64,000 nt of DNA from Hydrogenophaga flava NBRC 102514 (GTDB taxonomy: Bacteria > Pseudomonadota > Gammaproteobacteria > Burkholderiales > Burkholderiaceae_C), in NCBI RefSeq assembly GCF_001571145.1, contig NZ_BCTF01000017.1:62001-126000 (forward strand). Reading direction: 5' to 3'. Position numbers and translations under genes: made by a program. Under the pieces are notes generated by a model. The model was given only the letters and a program-made list of their open reading frames with translations, did no database searches and was not told the DNA's origin. Positions 63,248 to 64,000 of the stretch are shown here, piece by piece (position 1 is the first letter of the stretch; each line of letters begins with the position of its first letter).

Positions 63248-64000
63248 TCAGCGCTTGGGCAGATAGGCCACCGGATCGACCGGCTTACCGTTGCGGCGCA
63301 CCTCGAAGTGCAGCTTGACTCGGTCGGCGTCGCTGCTCCCCATCTCGGCGATGCGCTGTCCCTGCTTCACGGTCTGGTCTTCGCGCACCAGCAGGGCCTG
63401 GTTGTGGGCGTAGGCCGTGAGGAAGGTGTTGTTGTGCTTGAGGATGATCAGGTTGCCATAGCCGCGCAGACCGGCGCCGGCATACACCACGCGCCCGTCG
63501 GCGGCGGCGAGCACCGGATCGCCCAGGCGGCCGCTGATGGACACGCCCTTGTTCTTGCCTTCATCGAAAGATGCCACCACGGCGCCCTGGGCAGGCCACA
63601 CAAATGCCACGTCGTCGGCCCCGGCGGAAACGGGCTCCGTGGCAGGCGCAGGTGTGGCAGCGGTTGGCGCCGTGACCGTTGCACCCGGCGTGCCCGGTGC
63701 AGGGGGCGCGTTCAGGGGCCGCGCCACCACGCCCGGCGTGGCCACCGGTGCAGCGGTCACCCCCGTCGCTGTGGCGGCTGTGCCCGATACGGGCGGCGCC
63801 ACCCGTAGGACCTGACCGACTTCGATCAGGTTGGGGTTGGTCAGGTTATTCCAGGCCTGCACGTCGCGCGGTGCCTGGCCGGCCTCCAGCGCGATCCGGT
63901 ACAGCGTGTCACCGGGGCGCACGGTGTAGTAACCCGGTTTGCCAGCGTTCTCCGCTCCGGGCAAAGGCTTGCCGTCGGATGGCCGCGCCGCGCCGGAACG
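63248..64000 (-). CDS. LysM/M23-like (NlpD-type) protein, 5' end off window
   Basis: The open frame reaches the right edge, giving 250 residues of an incomplete protein. A LysM domain (YYTVRPGDTLYRIALEAG) is followed by a Pro/Ala/Thr-rich linker and a C-terminal LytM domain. The first zinc motif is altered (KNKGVSISG, lacking the usual His and Asp), while YAHN and KLHFEVR remain. This fits NlpD-type activators of amidases rather than an active endopeptidase. It precedes the PolB-like exonuclease gene by 12 bp. Confidence 0.85.
   Translation of the reverse strand, partial: RSGAARPSDGKPLPGAENAGKPGYYTVRPGDTLYRIALEAGQAPRDVQAWNNLTNPNLIEVGQVLRVAPPVSGTAATATGVTAAPVATPGVVARPLNAPPAPGTPGATVTAPTAATPAPATEPVSAGADDVAFVWPAQGAVVASFDEGKNKGVSISGRLGDPVLAAADGRVVYAGAGLRGYGNLIILKHNNTFLTAYAHNQALLVREDQTVKQGQRIAEMGSSDADRVKLHFEVRRNGKPVDPVAYLPKR

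Overview
The window is GC-rich and gene-dense. The clearest taxonomic signals are the rpsF-priB-rpsR-rplI block beside dnaB, an AK-rich SWIB protein, ppsA/ppsR, DUF4212-plus-symporter pairs and HemP beside tonB-exbBD. Together they suggest a betaproteobacterium of the Burkholderiales, most likely Comamonadaceae and possibly Hydrogenophaga-like. This placement is inferred from gene content; no rRNA is present. I saw no tRNA, rRNA, CRISPR array, insertion sequence or phage gene.

Layout. 1-1,050: an edge-truncated rraA and a histone-like AK-repeat/SWIB protein. 1,117-6,045: a tight three-gene cassette of class III nucleotide cyclase-TolB-TPR protein, PAP2/haloperoxidase-fold protein with a SAGV tandem repeat, and subtilisin-like protease. 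It converges on a LuxR-Crp regulator operon (6,055-7,422). 7,554-11,429: a ThDP-dependent enzyme and an MFS transporter, divergent from an AraC regulator. 11,430-13,596: arsC interrupted by an amber codon, a small unknown gene and an aldehyde dehydrogenase. 13,674-16,280: clpB with a sigma-32-like promoter. 16,422-23,895: a long minus-strand run of alaA-like, hom, thrC, mobB, moeA, moaD, moaE and a GNAT gene. 24,034-30,064: Mth938-like protein, bcp, PIN-PhoH protein, dnaB and the rpsF-priB-rpsR-rplI operon.

30,218-49,814 is dominated by organic-acid uptake and signalling. It holds two DUF4212 + Na+/solute symporter pairs, a DUF485 + ActP acetate permease pair, and a symporter-histidine kinase with a single-domain response regulator. 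It also holds a cNMP/CBS/DUF294 protein, PEP synthase and its bifunctional regulator PpsR. The most unusual gene is a membrane-anchored PAS/pseudo-kinase fused to a complete DEDDh exonuclease (35,664-37,859), which overlaps the response regulator by four bases. Both DUF4212-linked symporters carry an EF-hand-like loop at a comparable place.

49,897-60,441: ahpC/ahpF peroxide defence, then an iron regulon of TonB-dependent receptor, PiuC hydroxylase, FMN hydroxy-acid oxidase, a 25-residue membrane micro-ORF, tonB-exbB-exbD-hemP, a HbpS/GlcG-like protein and a BI-1 family protein, with Fur-like sequences upstream. 60,558-64,000: a lipoprotein, rlmD, a PolB-like exonuclease and an edge-truncated LysM/M23 NlpD-like protein.

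The best candidates for undescribed biology are the cyclase-PAP2-subtilase cassette and the pseudo-kinase/exonuclease fusion within the acetate-signalling block.
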